From Diprion similis (taxonomy: Eukaryota > Arthropoda > Insecta > Hymenoptera > Diprionidae), in NCBI RefSeq assembly GCF_021155765.1, contig NC_060107.1:14866501-14930500 (forward strand): 64,000 nucleotides of DNA, read 5' to 3'. The translations under genes were made by a program, and so were the position numbers. Position 1 is the first letter of the stretch. Each line of letters opens with the position of its first letter. The notes below the pieces were generated by a model that had not been told where the DNA came from, made no database searches, and saw only the letters and a program-made list of their open reading frames with translations. Positions 12,601 to 27,600 of the stretch are shown in pieces.

Positions 12601-15600
12601 CGGGACCCAAACGCTGAACTTTTGTCACTTGTATCATCTACTAAACAGGAGGAACGATATTACAAAACTAAATCTATGCCATTTTTACATTTCTCTGATG
12701 AAATATTTTAAGGTAATGTTGAATGATAAACAATGTGGAATGATTCTAAAATTTTCTCGCTATTAATATGGAACTCCAATAATCCGTAGCAAGGAAATTG
12801 AACTGGCAAAACATTCCATCAGAACAGCTCTTGACAAAATTTTCTGGATGCCAAAGTGTAATATTTCATTGTGTATCAAGGAAGAGAATTTTACTTATCA
12901 TGTATAAATGATCATTTACCAAAACTGAAAAAATATAAAAAATTTTATTCAATCAATCATTTAATTTATCTTCCCACCGTCGATTCTTTCCGAAGAACTG
13001 TTGTCCCCATTTTCGTAAGGCATTCCAGGCTGTAAAGACTGTTCCAAACGAGCAGCCGCCTTGCTTTCTGATAACTGGGGACGGACCATTGGAAACGATG
13101 CTCGATGCTGATAACTAGTAGGCCTTGTACCACCGCCGGAAGTTTTTCTCCTTCTGACAACCTGACGCAGATTGAAAATTTTTAAAATAAACCATCACTA
13201 TAATTTTTATCCATTATTTAACATCCTTATAATTTATAATAATTTTAAGATTTTAATGCTTTTCTGCAGGTTCGATGAATTATTATTATTATTATTATTG
13301 TTATTATTCAAATTTCTGGCTTACTTTGCCAGGAGTTAATTTTGAGCGGACAACTGAGGTTCCATCAGCGGGACTGTCTTCGTCGGAGTTTGAAGCATGG
13401 CTGACTTCGATTTCAATTTTCTTGTCGCTGTTGTTTTTGTCTTCTTGTTCCTGATTCGCCATAGTTTCACTGCTCTGTTCGGTGTTGGCTTTGTTCATTG
13501 TGTTGTCATTGTTGTCCCTTTCAAGTTCAACAACGTTTTCATTCGCATCTTCCATGTAGGTGTCTTGATTTTGGTCCAAGCAACCCCTTGTCACTTCTGT
13601 TGGATCCGAAAATAATAACAATAAAGATATGAAAACTCATATATATATATATAGATCAGAAAAAAAGATATTGGGGTACTTCTTGTAGAAAAGGAATTAC
13701 GGAAATGACTTCAAACCCGTTTTCTAAGTTCAACAGGTATTAGTGCTAATCTAAAATTTTTTGCCGATCTGTTTATTTCCAATTTTTTCACGTTTCCAAC
13801 CTCTGGCCACATAATTTTTCACCGAGTATTATCTGGCTTCCCTGCTGAATAGTATAAAATATCCGGCACATCCCTAAACTTTTGTCAGATTGAACCCTAA
13901 AAGTCTTAGATCCGACGTCAAGAAGACCATTTCCCAAAACTGACCTATCGCATGGCCGTCATCGTTTTGGCTAATGCTGATGTCACCGAGTGTTGAATTC
14001 AGGTCTTCTAAATGCTCCTCAGGTGTCTCCTCGACCAAAGAGCTGTCCATCTTGTCTGTCCGTTTGTGATCCAGGAGGTTACGGTATTCCAAATCTGGAG
14101 TCTCATCGACGCTGATTGATTTTATGGATATTGAATCCTCTGATGTTAAATTTGTCGATGAAACTGCTTGGGAACCGTATCCACTGCTGCTCATACTTGG
14201 CGTGTTTATCTTTGCTGACTGAAGCTCGACAAGAGAATCCAACGTCCGCGATGCTGTTAATGGTTTCATTGGCTTGGACGATGGCTAAAAACAATTAAAG
14301 TAATCATTGATTACCACAAGAATATGAAAGTAGATTTTTTTGAATGCGGATGGAACCCTTCTTTTTTTCTACATATTTTTATTCTCACCGATTCCTAAAT
14401 TCTCAAGATGATCAAGCATTTTGTAAATGTCAAAAACTTGAGGACAATGATTAAAAAAAAATAACTCGCAATTACAGAATCTTCAATACTTCAAGGATTT
14501 CAACAGATTTCATCGATTTTAATAGATTTTATTTAACTTCGTATAATAAAAACTTCAAAGGATTTCATTCAACTTCGTGAAATTTAAAGAACCTCGAAAG
14601 ACTGCGCAAAGTTTCGTAAGACTTCATGAAACTTTATTTGACTTCACGTAATTTCACTGACTTTGAAGCATTACGTAGGGTTCCAAGGGATACGTCGAAT
14701 TCCATCAGATTTTACAAGACTCCATAGGATTGCAAAGGATTTCATAAGATTCTAACGGTTTTCACAGTACTTCAAAGAATTCAGTAAGATGTTAGGGATT
14801 TCATGAGATTTTACACAACTTCGTGAGATTTCAGGGTATTTAATAAAATTTCATATAACTTCAGGAGAGTGAACTAAGAGACTTTAAAATACTAAAAATA
14901 TTTGATAAGACTTGAAGGATTTTACAGGACTTTAAACACAACTCGTGTAAATGAACACCTGAAAAAACTGTAAAACGTAAAAAATTATTAACATTGAAAT
15001 GTAGACTTGTTTAAAATATGAAAATATTCAACACGGACATCACGTTGATAATACCAATGAAATTGAGGCTCAGAATAAAAGAGTGAAATAATTTTTTGCG
15101 GATATAAAAAATTTTTCTTGATTGATATAATTTCCGATAATTCCTAGGGCACGAACAAACACTTCTTGCAACAGATTTTTAAGTATTTTGAATTCAGATA
15201 CTTGCTAGCAACAATTTGCGAACAAACGTCTCACCAATACTTACTTGGTATGCCTCGTATTCTGAGTAACCGGTGTCGCTCTTGTCAGCATCATCTTCTC
15301 GTGACGGGGAGTAAATCGGAGTAGGAGTAGCCGGCTGGTTAGCAGCATTCGACGTTTCCTCGTGAAGCGTAGTCATTCTGAGGCCGAGTTTTCCTGCGAC
15401 GATGTTCGGAGATGCTACAAAAACAGCCTGTATTCATTTTAGCACCAAAAACCATCTCTTAATTGAGAAATTTCACACATTTCAGGGCCGATCTGGCCAC
15501 AGATTAAAAAAATTTAATCCCCAATCTATAGCCTCCATTCCACAACAAACTTTGAATCATTCAATTGAAAAACCCGAATTGAATTAATCGTATTTTTAGG

Positions 15601-18600
15601 TTTTGGCTCACGAGCATTTCATCGTATCAAGTAACAGTGCCAGGTCGGTTCTGAGAAACAACTACATAAAAAATATACATGAAACAGAAGTAAAATAACA
15701 AACGTAATTATATACAAGAAATAAAATAATAATAATAATTATACACCATGCTGTAAATTTTAAATATAATTATGCTATGATATTCCAAATTCAAATTGAA
15801 ATATTTTTTCGCAGAATTAGTATTACTGATGTAAAATTTGAAAATATCAAACGGGAGATTCACAAGTTATTAAAAATAACCTTTTTGACGAAGATATTAA
15901 ATTATTACAGTAAAATCAAATTGTAAATATCGTTCCTAAAACCCATTAAGATTCGATCTTCATTTGAACAGGTGGAACCTTTTTTAAATTGCAAATGATC
16001 TTGAAACCACTTTGTTGAAATTGGAATATATTAGGCTGTAAAAATAAACAAATTAAAATAAAATTAAATGTGATAACTACGAGCTGTACAAGCATTAAAC
16101 TTGAACTACCCAGATAATCAAGTGTGTCAATGTAAAAAGGCTGTAGTACATAGCATCCTGGAATTTTCGTTGCCTTTTCGCCACAAAGGTCAGGTTCAAA
16201 TTTTTGCACAGCAAATGTACTGCACTAATTCTTGTGTTATTTCATCCTTATAGCAAGGCTTGCTTGCGTTAGACGGATGTTTTGTTGACACGTGTCCGTC
16301 AGAATAATTTGTTCGAATTTTGATAGAAATTGAGGACACGCCTTGTTCTAGTATTGCTAGCAATACTTTGCAAGTATTACTGTCATGTTGCTATAAGATT
16401 TAAGATACACATTGTTATCTGGGTAAAGTTGATAAACCAAGACTGGAACAAAAAGTACAAAAAGGAAAACCAAAATCTAACGAGAAAAAAGCTACAACAG
16501 CAACCAACGCAGCCCTCTCGAAATGATTGCTTATCAAATGTGAAGACAAAACTTTCAATCATCTGCTAGCGAAAAATGAATTTCAAGAAAGGTTCAAAAG
16601 AGCTGCGAATGGCGATGGTCACCTACACTTGGCGGAGGTGGACTGTTGCAGACGTGTCAGTGAGTTGAGATTCAGGTTCAAATTCAGGAATGTTGGTCTC
16701 GCTGAAACGAGACAGACGGATTTATTACAAGAATTCTCACTATCAAGCTACGAGCTATTCGTATTTTATATATTTACTTTAATAACAGTTTGCTAATAGA
16801 AATGGGAACAGAATGGCACGGAATCAAACGAGTGACGTGTAACTCTTCTCCTTAGGGAAAAAATATTATCTCATTCAAGGACTCTAGATTTTACCATTTA
16901 GTCGATTTAAAAACGTAATAAACTTTAATTTCGGAATAACTAGCTTGTCTAAGGACTCGCAATTATGTACACATTGAATGAATACCATTATAATCTCCTT
17001 GATTAAATATACTAACTTTATAACATACATGCAGTGCGGAAATGCCAGATATTTTATCCACGGTCTTTTCGTCGCGTTCGATTTAACGTTCAACATTATT
17101 GTCTGAAATTCATCTAAATACTATCCTGAGAGAGTTAAGATTTGAGATTTTCTACCTATTGAATGTTTTTGGCAGTAACTTCGATACATTGGCATTAGTT
17201 GATAGTATGTCTATAAATCTGAAGTATCTGTATTCTTAACGAAGCAAAAGTGTAACCGATTACGATTAATTCGTTATTATGCCTGACGTGCAAGTGAATT
17301 TCACAGGCTGAATTCTCAATTTCTATAACACAGGTAATTTTCAAGTGATATTCAAGTTACTCCTGCCATCATTCTGTTTAAGATGAATTATTGATAGATA
17401 GTTATCGAGGCAAAAAAACGATCATAGAGCCAAAATAAAATTTGAAGTGGCTCAAAAGCGGCCATGTTGATTTTCTGCCACCTTGTGCAAATTCGCCTGA
17501 CGCCGAATGTCTTGAAAACATTGCTTGTCTCAAGTTTTACACAAAGTTTTTACATCTCCTAAGAAATGATTTCTGTATAAAAAAGATTGAGAAAACAACC
17601 TTATACTGTTTGCAAGAACATAGAAGGCGAAATTCACATGTACGCGAGTATACAACATCATATATACATATATACTTAGTTTTCTTGCATGTTATTCCAT
17701 TATGTCAAGCATCCAACACGCGCACACACACATATACATTAAACATCAGTTATTGTTCAATAATAATTAATATACCTAATACAACTGGTTCGATGGAAAT
17801 CATTTCGTAAATGTGAGTTAAATACTGAGTAAAATTTCTCGCTACACCTATTCAGCGTAGGCATTTAAATTGTAATAAAAGTTTAAAATGCAGGCGAGAT
17901 GATTTCCGGTATGACTAGGCAGCTGATGTGTATAAACAACGGGCAATCATTCTTAGTGTTTTGTGTTGAACAATTTCGTGATAATTATTATACGTATACT
18001 TGTATATATATATATATACATATATATACACAGTGGCGAACATGTTGTGGTATTATGATACTACGATACCTAGCAACACACTAGCTCAGTTAATGAACGA
18101 CTCAATGTGAGCCAAACACGCTAATCGATTAAAATAAGAGGTTGCGAACTAGCGAAACATACATTGACGTGCAACTAGGTAATCAGCAATGATTAAAAGC
18201 GATTTCAAATCAAACCAATGTAGTACAATTATTATTGCTAAATATTTTTCACAATGTTCGAAATGTGCGTGAATATGTTTTACACAATTTAGTGGGATGT
18301 AAAACATCCGAGTAATCAATTAATAACGCATGCTGTTCAATATGGTTTGGTTTTTTTTTCAGTTTTTTTTTTTTTTTTTTTTGCCAACTACTCCGAACAT
18401 TGTTATAACAAATGTACAAAGCATACTTGACTTTTAGATGCAGGCGGTAAAATTGAATAAACAACAGACAGACTCAACCACTCACGAAACAGAGTTACTA
18501 ATCATCATCATCATCATCGCCCGTAATTGTACGGCATCAATTAAATATCAAATCAAGACTCCATTTTACCTGAGTTCAGAATGGAGCCTTGGATGGGCCG

Positions 18601-21600
18601 AAATAGTAGTAGAAGTAGTAGTCGTAGTGTTAAACAGAGGAACAGACAAGTTGCATAAATTGATTAGTTTCTTATTAACGACAAGATTAGTATTTTTTTA
18701 TTTAGAATTTATAAGACTTAAATTTAAAACTTGTTCACGCTTGTCAAGTGCCGAATGTAAGATTTATATCTCTTTCTTTTTTTTTTTCTTCATCTTTTAT
18801 GTGACTGATAAGTGGTCAAGCTTTAGTGTCAATCGCTAAAACACTAGGCAGACTTGTGAAAATGGCATTGCGATGCTCAACTTTACACTCCAAATTAATG
18901 GCAACGAAGTTCTTTCAAATTGTTCGTAGCGAATAATGCAATTTGATTGATGTATAATTTCAATTCAAAACTGTGTCAAGATTAAAATACTTTGGATTGA
19001 AGGTGAGCAAAGCGATGGTTACGTAGGTAACAACGTGACAAAAGCTGTAAGGTGAAAAAAAATGACAAACGTTAAGGTAACCAGAATTATTTAGACAAGG
19101 TAATTGGCAATGTTGCTCATCGAAATAATCAACTATCGACTATAATTATTAGAGGTGACAATTCTTTAATAACTTCGTTGATAATAGCCAAGGGATCAAT
19201 CACTAAAAGAAAATTGAGTACACTATGCTTCACGACTTTGGGAGTTTCATAAGATTCCATTGTTAGATTTCATAAGATTTTATCTGAATTCTACAAGATT
19301 TCTTGGAATTGCATAAAATATTGAATGGGAATTAATAAGATTTCAATTGATTTCGCGAACTTTGAAAGTTTTTATAAGGGTTCAAAGGTTTGAAATCATT
19401 TAAAATCGGATTTCCTGACATTTATTTAGGCCTTAGAAGACTTCGAGAGTTTCAGGATAATTGACAACGCTTCATAGACTTCAATTTTCATGTGATTTCA
19501 TAGAACTTCAAGGATTTTGTAAGGCTTGAAACACCAGTGTACATTGGAGTGCAAAAGTTATTGATACCTTGGTATCAGCATTCATTGGATTTTCATAATA
19601 ACAATAACAACAGTATTAATTATTTATCTCGAATCAGAATTACAACTTGAATTGCAAATCAGAACAGAGATTATGATGCCTAAAATTACAACTGAAGAAT
19701 CAAAATGTTGAAGACTGTAGTAAACACGAAATATAGCATGTAAAGGGGTTTTCCCTTAAATAATAATCAAATATCCCATATCGACGACTGTTTGAAGAAT
19801 TATTTTGTGAGCTCGAAATATGAAAGGCAAGTGCTGATATAGAATTGAGGCGCATTTCGTTATACCAGAAAAATGTAATATAAATAAAGCAATGGGTATA
19901 AATATCGTGTAGGTACGGGTAAAATGTGAGCAACATTAGTAAAATAAAAATGATAAGAATAATAATATTATTATCATTAAAGCACGAATGTAATAGCAAA
20001 TAGGGGAAAAAATTTTATTGGGGACGTTGGTAAATGGCAAAAAATTTTTGTGAATCAAGTGAAATATCGAAATATTGAGAAACACCACACAAGCCACATC
20101 TCAGAAGAAAACGGATATGATTAAATAACTAACACAGCTAAATCGTACTTAATGATAATAACAGTAATAATAGTAATAGTAATGGTGGTAACTTTAAGAA
20201 GACTTACAATTAAGCGGAAATGAAGAATGCAATTAAATATCGAATTAATTATTGATAAAAAACTATAATTCCATTGTCGGTTGTACCAGTGATCCAGTCA
20301 AGAATCTGGAAAACCGGGCGAACTGAAGTGCTTGGATTTTGGTTTTTCAAGGCATAACGAACATTTGGGATTATAAGTGATAAACAATTATGAAAAGTGG
20401 AATTAAAGATGATTAAAATCCTCTAACCAGGAAATAACCGCAAGCTCTATGAACTCTTAAAGACACAAAAAGCGCAGAAACAAATTCAAAGTGAAAAAAA
20501 TTCATGGTGAAAAACGATGGTGACAATATTCTTTTTTTTATAAAGCCTGAAATTCTCAACAAATCGTATCTTCAAGAAAGCATAGAATAAATAGCAACAA
20601 TCGTAGCACGATTTAAATAATTTGTTGATTTAATTATATTACGCCTATCATAACGTCATATTCCTTAGGTGTAAGTTTTTCTTTGCCTGACAAGTAAAAA
20701 ATTTGTATGATCAATTTTCTTACCAAGTCCATATGGCTTCGGCGGTGTAGGTAAGAAATTACTGTCGTCATTTCTGATGTGACCCGTTGACGGCCTCCGT
20801 GGATAAGGCAGCCCGTTTAGTTCAGAATTTAGGTCTGTTACACTCTCCGAACGAGTAACGTTCACCAGTGAATCCATCGATGTATCAAATCTCATGATCT
20901 GTGATAATTGAAAAAGCAATGTTGTTTGGCGATCAGAAGACACTGTGTATTAAGTACAGGGAAAAAGGGGGTTGGTAAGATTTACATTAAACAAATGAGT
21001 CAAAAATAGTAGATTACACGTAAACAAATGAAAAAAATAGTAGATTACACGTCAAAAGTATGTTTTTTTACTGAATGTAAGTATGCAATATGAGGTACAG
21101 ACGTAGACTCGTATTTCAACTGAAGATGAATATTGGAAACTTATGTTCAATGAAACCGACCTACTTGACCTCCATGGTACACACGATACTTTACCCATGT
21201 ATATATCAAAAGTACGGTTTACAAGTTCTTTTTTTTTATTGTAGAGTAAAAAAAGTGTGCTTTTACTCCCCAGTACTAAGAAATGCTCTTTTCTATATTG
21301 TCGTAGTAACGATTAATTTATGTACAAATCGCACGCGCATAGGATATATGAACAATACTTGAGTTACATAAACAAATTTCCATGAAGGCTAATGTCTGGT
21401 TAATAGAATATACCTATTTTATTGCCTCAATTTTTAGCAGAAATTGACTTACGTTATTCTGAAATATAATTCATTACTGTAGTTAAAAGTCACAAAGTTT
21501 TAATAAAACTTTCTGAAAGTTGATGTAAGTACAATTGCGCTGCAGCGAATAATATTTACAAACTATTCAAATATCTATTTGTTATTTGCTAAAAATCTGT

Positions 21601-24600
21601 GCAAATTTTATGATATAGAACTGCAAACCGTCTTTAGCATTTTGAAATATAAAAATCAGATCATATTTAGCAATGTCATTAGCTAGTAGCTACTGTTATA
21701 AATTTCGTCTATGAATGAAATTACGTGAATCACAATTTATGTTCAATGGTACTTTGAAACGCGACTAATTTTCAGTGAAAGAAATTGTGTCTAAGGAATA
21801 TCAGAGTATTGCAAAGTAAAAAAAAAAAATAAAGTGGAGCGTAAGGAAAATACTGAAATGAGGATTAGGAGAAAAAAGAATCAAGCACTGCTGAAAATTA
21901 AAGGAAAAGCATACGGTGAGTCTGAGACGTCGAAGGGGCTGTAGTACCTGGGAGAAGTTTGGTACGCTTGCTGTTTTGCGCATCAAAGGCTGTCCCTGTG
22001 CCTGAAGGAGTTCCTTGACCGCAACGCTCTGCCTCAAGCGATCCAAGGTTAATATGCTCTCAACGGCGGAAACACCTCGCGTGTATTTTTCTGGAATTAG
22101 GAAAATATAGTGAAGGATAATCTGTGTGATGACTTGAAGGTAAAAAATAAAGAATGCATGCTAGAATAGCAAGTATTTTTGAGATTCAAGCTGTCTGAAA
22201 TTTTCAACTCACCGATGTAAGTTTCACCATCAGACAAATTGCTGTCCTCTCCACTTGCTGCAATTTGAGCAAGGCTTTCACGATCCTCAAGTTCTTCACT
22301 GGCTTTTGGTATGTTCGATACGACTTCATAAGTCACACCGCTTTGTGATAACCAGTCTGTTCGAACTATCCGTTTGAAAAATCTGTCTGTGATACTTTGC
22401 CGTTTGTAGATGTTTAGCGCTAGTCGCTTTCGTAGCACCAAATCCATAGGCGCCGGGTGTGACAGACGAACAGTTGTCTTCAGGATCAGGTAAACTCTTT
22501 CGTTGGCTAAAATTTCAAATGTTAAGCTGTTTTAAAAACTTTACATGCTTCATTTGTTGTATTCAGTATCAGTGCCTTAGGTTGTATCGCAAATTCCTTT
22601 ACAATCGAAAATTTAGGTCTTCTGATGATTCTAAAGTGCTAACATTGAATGGCTCGATCTAAATCAAAGCTGAACTTGGAGCAAATTTGTAGAACATACC
22701 TTCGGTGACTCGATTCAAGTTGACGCTATCGTGTATGCTGGAGTCCCAGGCGGCTATAGCGCACACATCTTTTTCCAGATGTCGTATAATTGGCAGATTG
22801 TAAAACTTGTTCCCATGCTCTTTTGGCAGTATAGAGTTCAATCCTGTAACGGAGACTTCTTCTCCTGATTGATGCGTCGAGAGATCATCGGCTGTGAAGC
22901 GATAAAACTATAATTATCAGCTCTCAGTTTTATGGACGATGCATAGATGTCTTTTTATTATACAACAACTTTGTACAATCAGTAAGTAAATTTATCTTCA
23001 CTTTAGTCAGTATTCTATGATCTCCCAGTAAATTCTCTAATCAATCTTTCACTCACCATTTAGATCGAGGAAGAGTACAGGAATGTGTGGCTCCATGCCC
23101 GGTGGAGGGGTCCAGTCAGCGGGCGCACCAGGAATTCCTGATCCAGGAGTCGGAACGAGGACCGCGTTCCGTTCTTCTGTGAGACTGACCCACTGATCGA
23201 GAAGACTCTGTTCTCTCTCAATGTCTTGTTCTGTCTTATCTGCAAGAAAAATCCACATATGAAAGGATAATTGGATGATCACTTGGTTTGAGGCATAGCA
23301 ATGAAATCGAATTTGATTATGACGAATTAATTCACAAAGCGATTAATTCACTCACCTTGCTTATCAATAAGCTTCGTGATGTGCTGATCCAAATACTGCC
23401 TCCGCCGCATCAAGGCCTCGCTCCACTTTTCCCTGAGAACGCTGAGATCTTCCTCCTGATAGCTGTCCAAAGGTTTTTGAAGACGATTTCTGACCGAAAC
23501 GGAGCCGACAGCGACGTTTAAAATCGATTGACAAATAATCGGCAGTGTACCAGAGTTCTGAACCGGTTTTACGCGGACTTGAATTCGCCGCTGCTGTCCT
23601 TGCCGGAGTTGGTAAACACCGCCTGAACAGGGATGCAAGGTCAGAGAGGCAATTCGAAAATTAGATGATTCCTTTTCTTTTGTTTGAAAAAAAAAACATT
23701 GTTTCCAGTTACTTCACCTGTCAGCATGTCAGGCTTGCTGACGACTTCGATTGGCGTGTATTCTCCCTGTTCATTCAGCTCCTGGATCTCAACCCAGAGC
23801 TCAATCTTCCTAGTCAATTCCGCCCACCGATCGGCTAGCGATCTTGCCTTAGCCAACTGTTGCTGCTCCACTTCCCAGCCTGGCCTACTTCGTGAGAACC
23901 CGGTGCTTCTGTGACCCCATACTTCTATGCTTAAAGCTCCTTCTGCAAACGTGAATCAATCGTGAGACATTGTAAAAATCTGTTTCAAGGTTCAAAAATT
24001 ATCACCGAAGTCAATGTGCCCTGATCCGTACAAAATTGGTCCAACTATATGATTTCGTGACCGTTCTGAAATGATTAACTAAACAAATGTTCCATATTCG
24101 AAATTATGGTTGTCATTTTTCAAGTACTATTCATTTTCAGACCAGATTCATGTTATAAATTCAACTGGATTAACTTGCGTTCAACTTTCGAAATCTTGGT
24201 TTCGTAATGGCAGGCTTCACAGTGCTCAGGTCAGGTAAAATAGAGAAAGGCATTGTGAAAATAGGGGGAGGAGGGATTATTAGGGTTCCAATATTTTCTG
24301 ATAGTACTGATTGAATAGAGCAAAATGAGATGCACGCTAGGATGTTCGTTATTTTTGTCGTTCTGCAATTTTTTCGATTAAACTTCAATAACATATTCAT
24401 ATCATAGAACAAAGAATCCCCTGTAAATATACAAATTTTCAGATAATGTTAACATTTTTAATGTAAAATGCGTTGAAATTTTCAAAGTTTCGTAATCATT
24501 ATTTATTTTTTTTTCATAAACTAAAATGGACTGAAAAAATCAAGTTCATGCTTGACAACAATGTTTATATTTCCAAGTAAATGTAGGAATAAAAAATTTT

Positions 24601-27600
24601 TGAATGAGCACACGTATTCCGTAGATGACGACACTCAATTACACCATAAGAATTATGGTTTTGCGAAATATACAAGAGCTTTGACATTCAATGTGTGTTT
24701 TTATTTTTTTGGTTCTATGTTAAGTTGCAAGTATAACCACTAGTATCAAGCATCAAATTGATTTTTTTTAGGCAATTTTAATTTATGAAAAAAAGTAACT
24801 GACTGACTAAAAAAGGGTACATCTTTTCGAAAACGTTTAGTTTTAAAGTTCTTGTAGGAAAAAAAAATAAAACAGGGTTTTTTTATTGGGATAGGGATTC
24901 CACTGTGTAGCCCACAATGATAATGTTCCGGAATTTCAAAACAGTCGAATAACGGTTGAGAAATTCAAAAAAAAAACCGTTACCCGAACAGTGTTCCAGA
25001 AACTCGTCAGTGATGGGAATTGTGAAGTCTTTGGTGTGTTCAAATTTGAAGGCGAGGGAGTCTCTCTGCCCGGGAACTAAATGAGTAGCCGGTAATTCGG
25101 GGTTGACGACGGGCGGGACGACGATGGGCTCAGGATGTCCCCAAAAAATGTACTGACAGAATACAAAATGGCTGAGGGATAGCGGCAGGCCACTGGCTTG
25201 TTTGATAGTTATTCTGCACGTGATGTGACTCGATTCTGAATAGTCCTCCTGCTCGGAAGACGCCGAGTCGCCGGACGAAGCGTCTGAAGCTGCCTCGCAA
25301 ATTCGATCTTGAGGAAACTGTCCGGACGTTCGACTGATCTCGACCTGAAGTCGACCGGCGACTTCACCCTGCTGACTGATGATTGGTGTGTGATAATCGA
25401 GCCTCACGTCGTGGAAGAGAACCTCCAAGAATATATTCGCTACTCCAATAAGATTGTGATTCTCCTGGGACTCGTAAAACGGGTCTTGAGTTTTACCCGG
25501 CAGTTCATCCTGCGCGGAAAAAGTCGTTACTTTTTTGAATGTCACAACGTTTTCAAATTTTCACGTTACGTCTGGGTTCAGGTGCTTACCTTAATGATCG
25601 GCAGTCGCTGATTATTATACGAGTCTTTCCTATCTTCGTACATGTCACGCATATCCACAAGTTTGTTCTCCAGCTTCTCCATCGACCAAACTTGACTCCC
25701 CATATTCATTCGCTTCACCAGTATTGCCGGCTCGCTGACAAATGCCCCCCGCTGAAAGAATACACTCTACATGGTGGTAAGAGTGTTGAAAATCAAAATA
25801 TAAACAATTAATAGAACTCAAGGAACTAAGGAAAAACCGGTGCAATGTGCAGTTAATATAATTGAGGATGCATCTGGTGTACGGTTCAGTGAATGTATCA
25901 AAACGAAAAAATTAAAAAACAGTAGTAACTGGATCAGATTCTGGTTAGTTTCCTCAGAAAATTATCCTGTTGATGGCGAAAAAAAGTTTAAAACCTTGTA
26001 CTGACATCAATATAGTTCAGTAATTGATAATCTGAAGATGATTGCATCTCGAACATATTTTCTTATTTCCGAATTTGTTTGCTTTGACCAATTTCATTGG
26101 ATACTAGCTTGACGTTATTTTTGATTTGACTGTAACCCCAATGCATCCTTAAATAAACCAAATTATATTTAAAGGGTCTGAAAAATGACCAAAACAATGA
26201 AATTAACCAAATCTATAACCAAAATTAAAACCGCATACCCTTCTGTTGGGGCTTAAATTATTCGGGGGTATCTGCAGGGTGACGCTGAACTTGGTTTGCT
26301 TGTCCATTTCTTCGGCCAAGAAGTTTGCCTCTTGTACCAAAGAGTTTGCTCTCAGGATGTCAGCCTTCAACTGGCCGAGACTGCGCTTGAACATTTCATC
26401 ACGTTCCTGAGCCCATTTTTCAACCCGCATCTGCGTTGTTGGAGTGCAGGCTGGCAACTTGCCGCCTTGACTTCCACGTAGCGGATCGTAGGGAACATAA
26501 GGCGAATATGGTGTTGATGGTGACAAAATGTTACGCAGCTGTTGGAATTGTCGCTCGTATTCTTGCCGCTGCTTCTCCAGAGCGACCTGTGCAGGGTGAA
26601 AGTAAAAAATTGAGGTTTATTGATACTGCAAATTGATACCAAAAAGTAGATTCGTGAAAAAATTAAAAGTGATCCAGAGAATCAACAGCAAATAACACTC
26701 TTCAAACATTTTATCCAAATCTAGTCTATATTTTATTATAAAACTTTTTTAAGGGAAATGGGCATTTTTACAGGTGAGATTTGTCTGAAATAATTTACGG
26801 GTTTCAAAAATTTTTCACAGTTCCAGTAACAGATAATTAGATTTCTGTTTCACGATAAATTATTTACCTGCTTATCTTCTTCATGCTGTTTTTCAAGTCT
26901 GGCAATCGCGGTTTGGATCGGATCGTTTGACAATTCATTCAGCATAAGTTCTTCTCTGGCAAAATTATAGTCTATGGTCTGCGCCGGTGTTTGAGGCTCA
27001 CTGCTAACAGCTGAAAAACAGTTCCGATTGACGTTTTTGCGACAAGACTATAGCAATGCTTGGATGTTTACAGTAAAAAGAAATAACAATTCAATCAAAA
27101 TTATCAAGGCAATGGAAATAACTATTTACAATGTGATAGTAATATACAGTAACAATAACATCAACAATAATATTGCAATAGCAGTTATCAATTTATCATT
27201 AATACTATTAGTTGAATAATAATGACAGCAACAAAAAAAAATAACAATAATAATAATGATTTAGAAACCTGTAGCGCTTCTGGGACAGTTTACTCTGAAG
27301 AAATGATGATTTCCCCAGACAATTCTATCGCCATGATGTAACGGGGTTCTATCGGTAACCTGACTGCCATTTATGAAACATCTAGCCCCGGTCAACGGGG
27401 TCATGTGAAGTCCTGACTCTTCGATAGTTATGACACAGTGTTCAGGCTGAATTCCCAATCCGTGAAGTTGAATGTCCTGAGGTGTTGCTGCCGATCTACC
27501 GCCGACTAATGTCCGTTCCTAGACAACATAAGGTAGAAATAGAAAATGAAAAATTTTGATTACTCAGTTTTTTTAACACTGGTATTCTAAAGTGCGAGAT

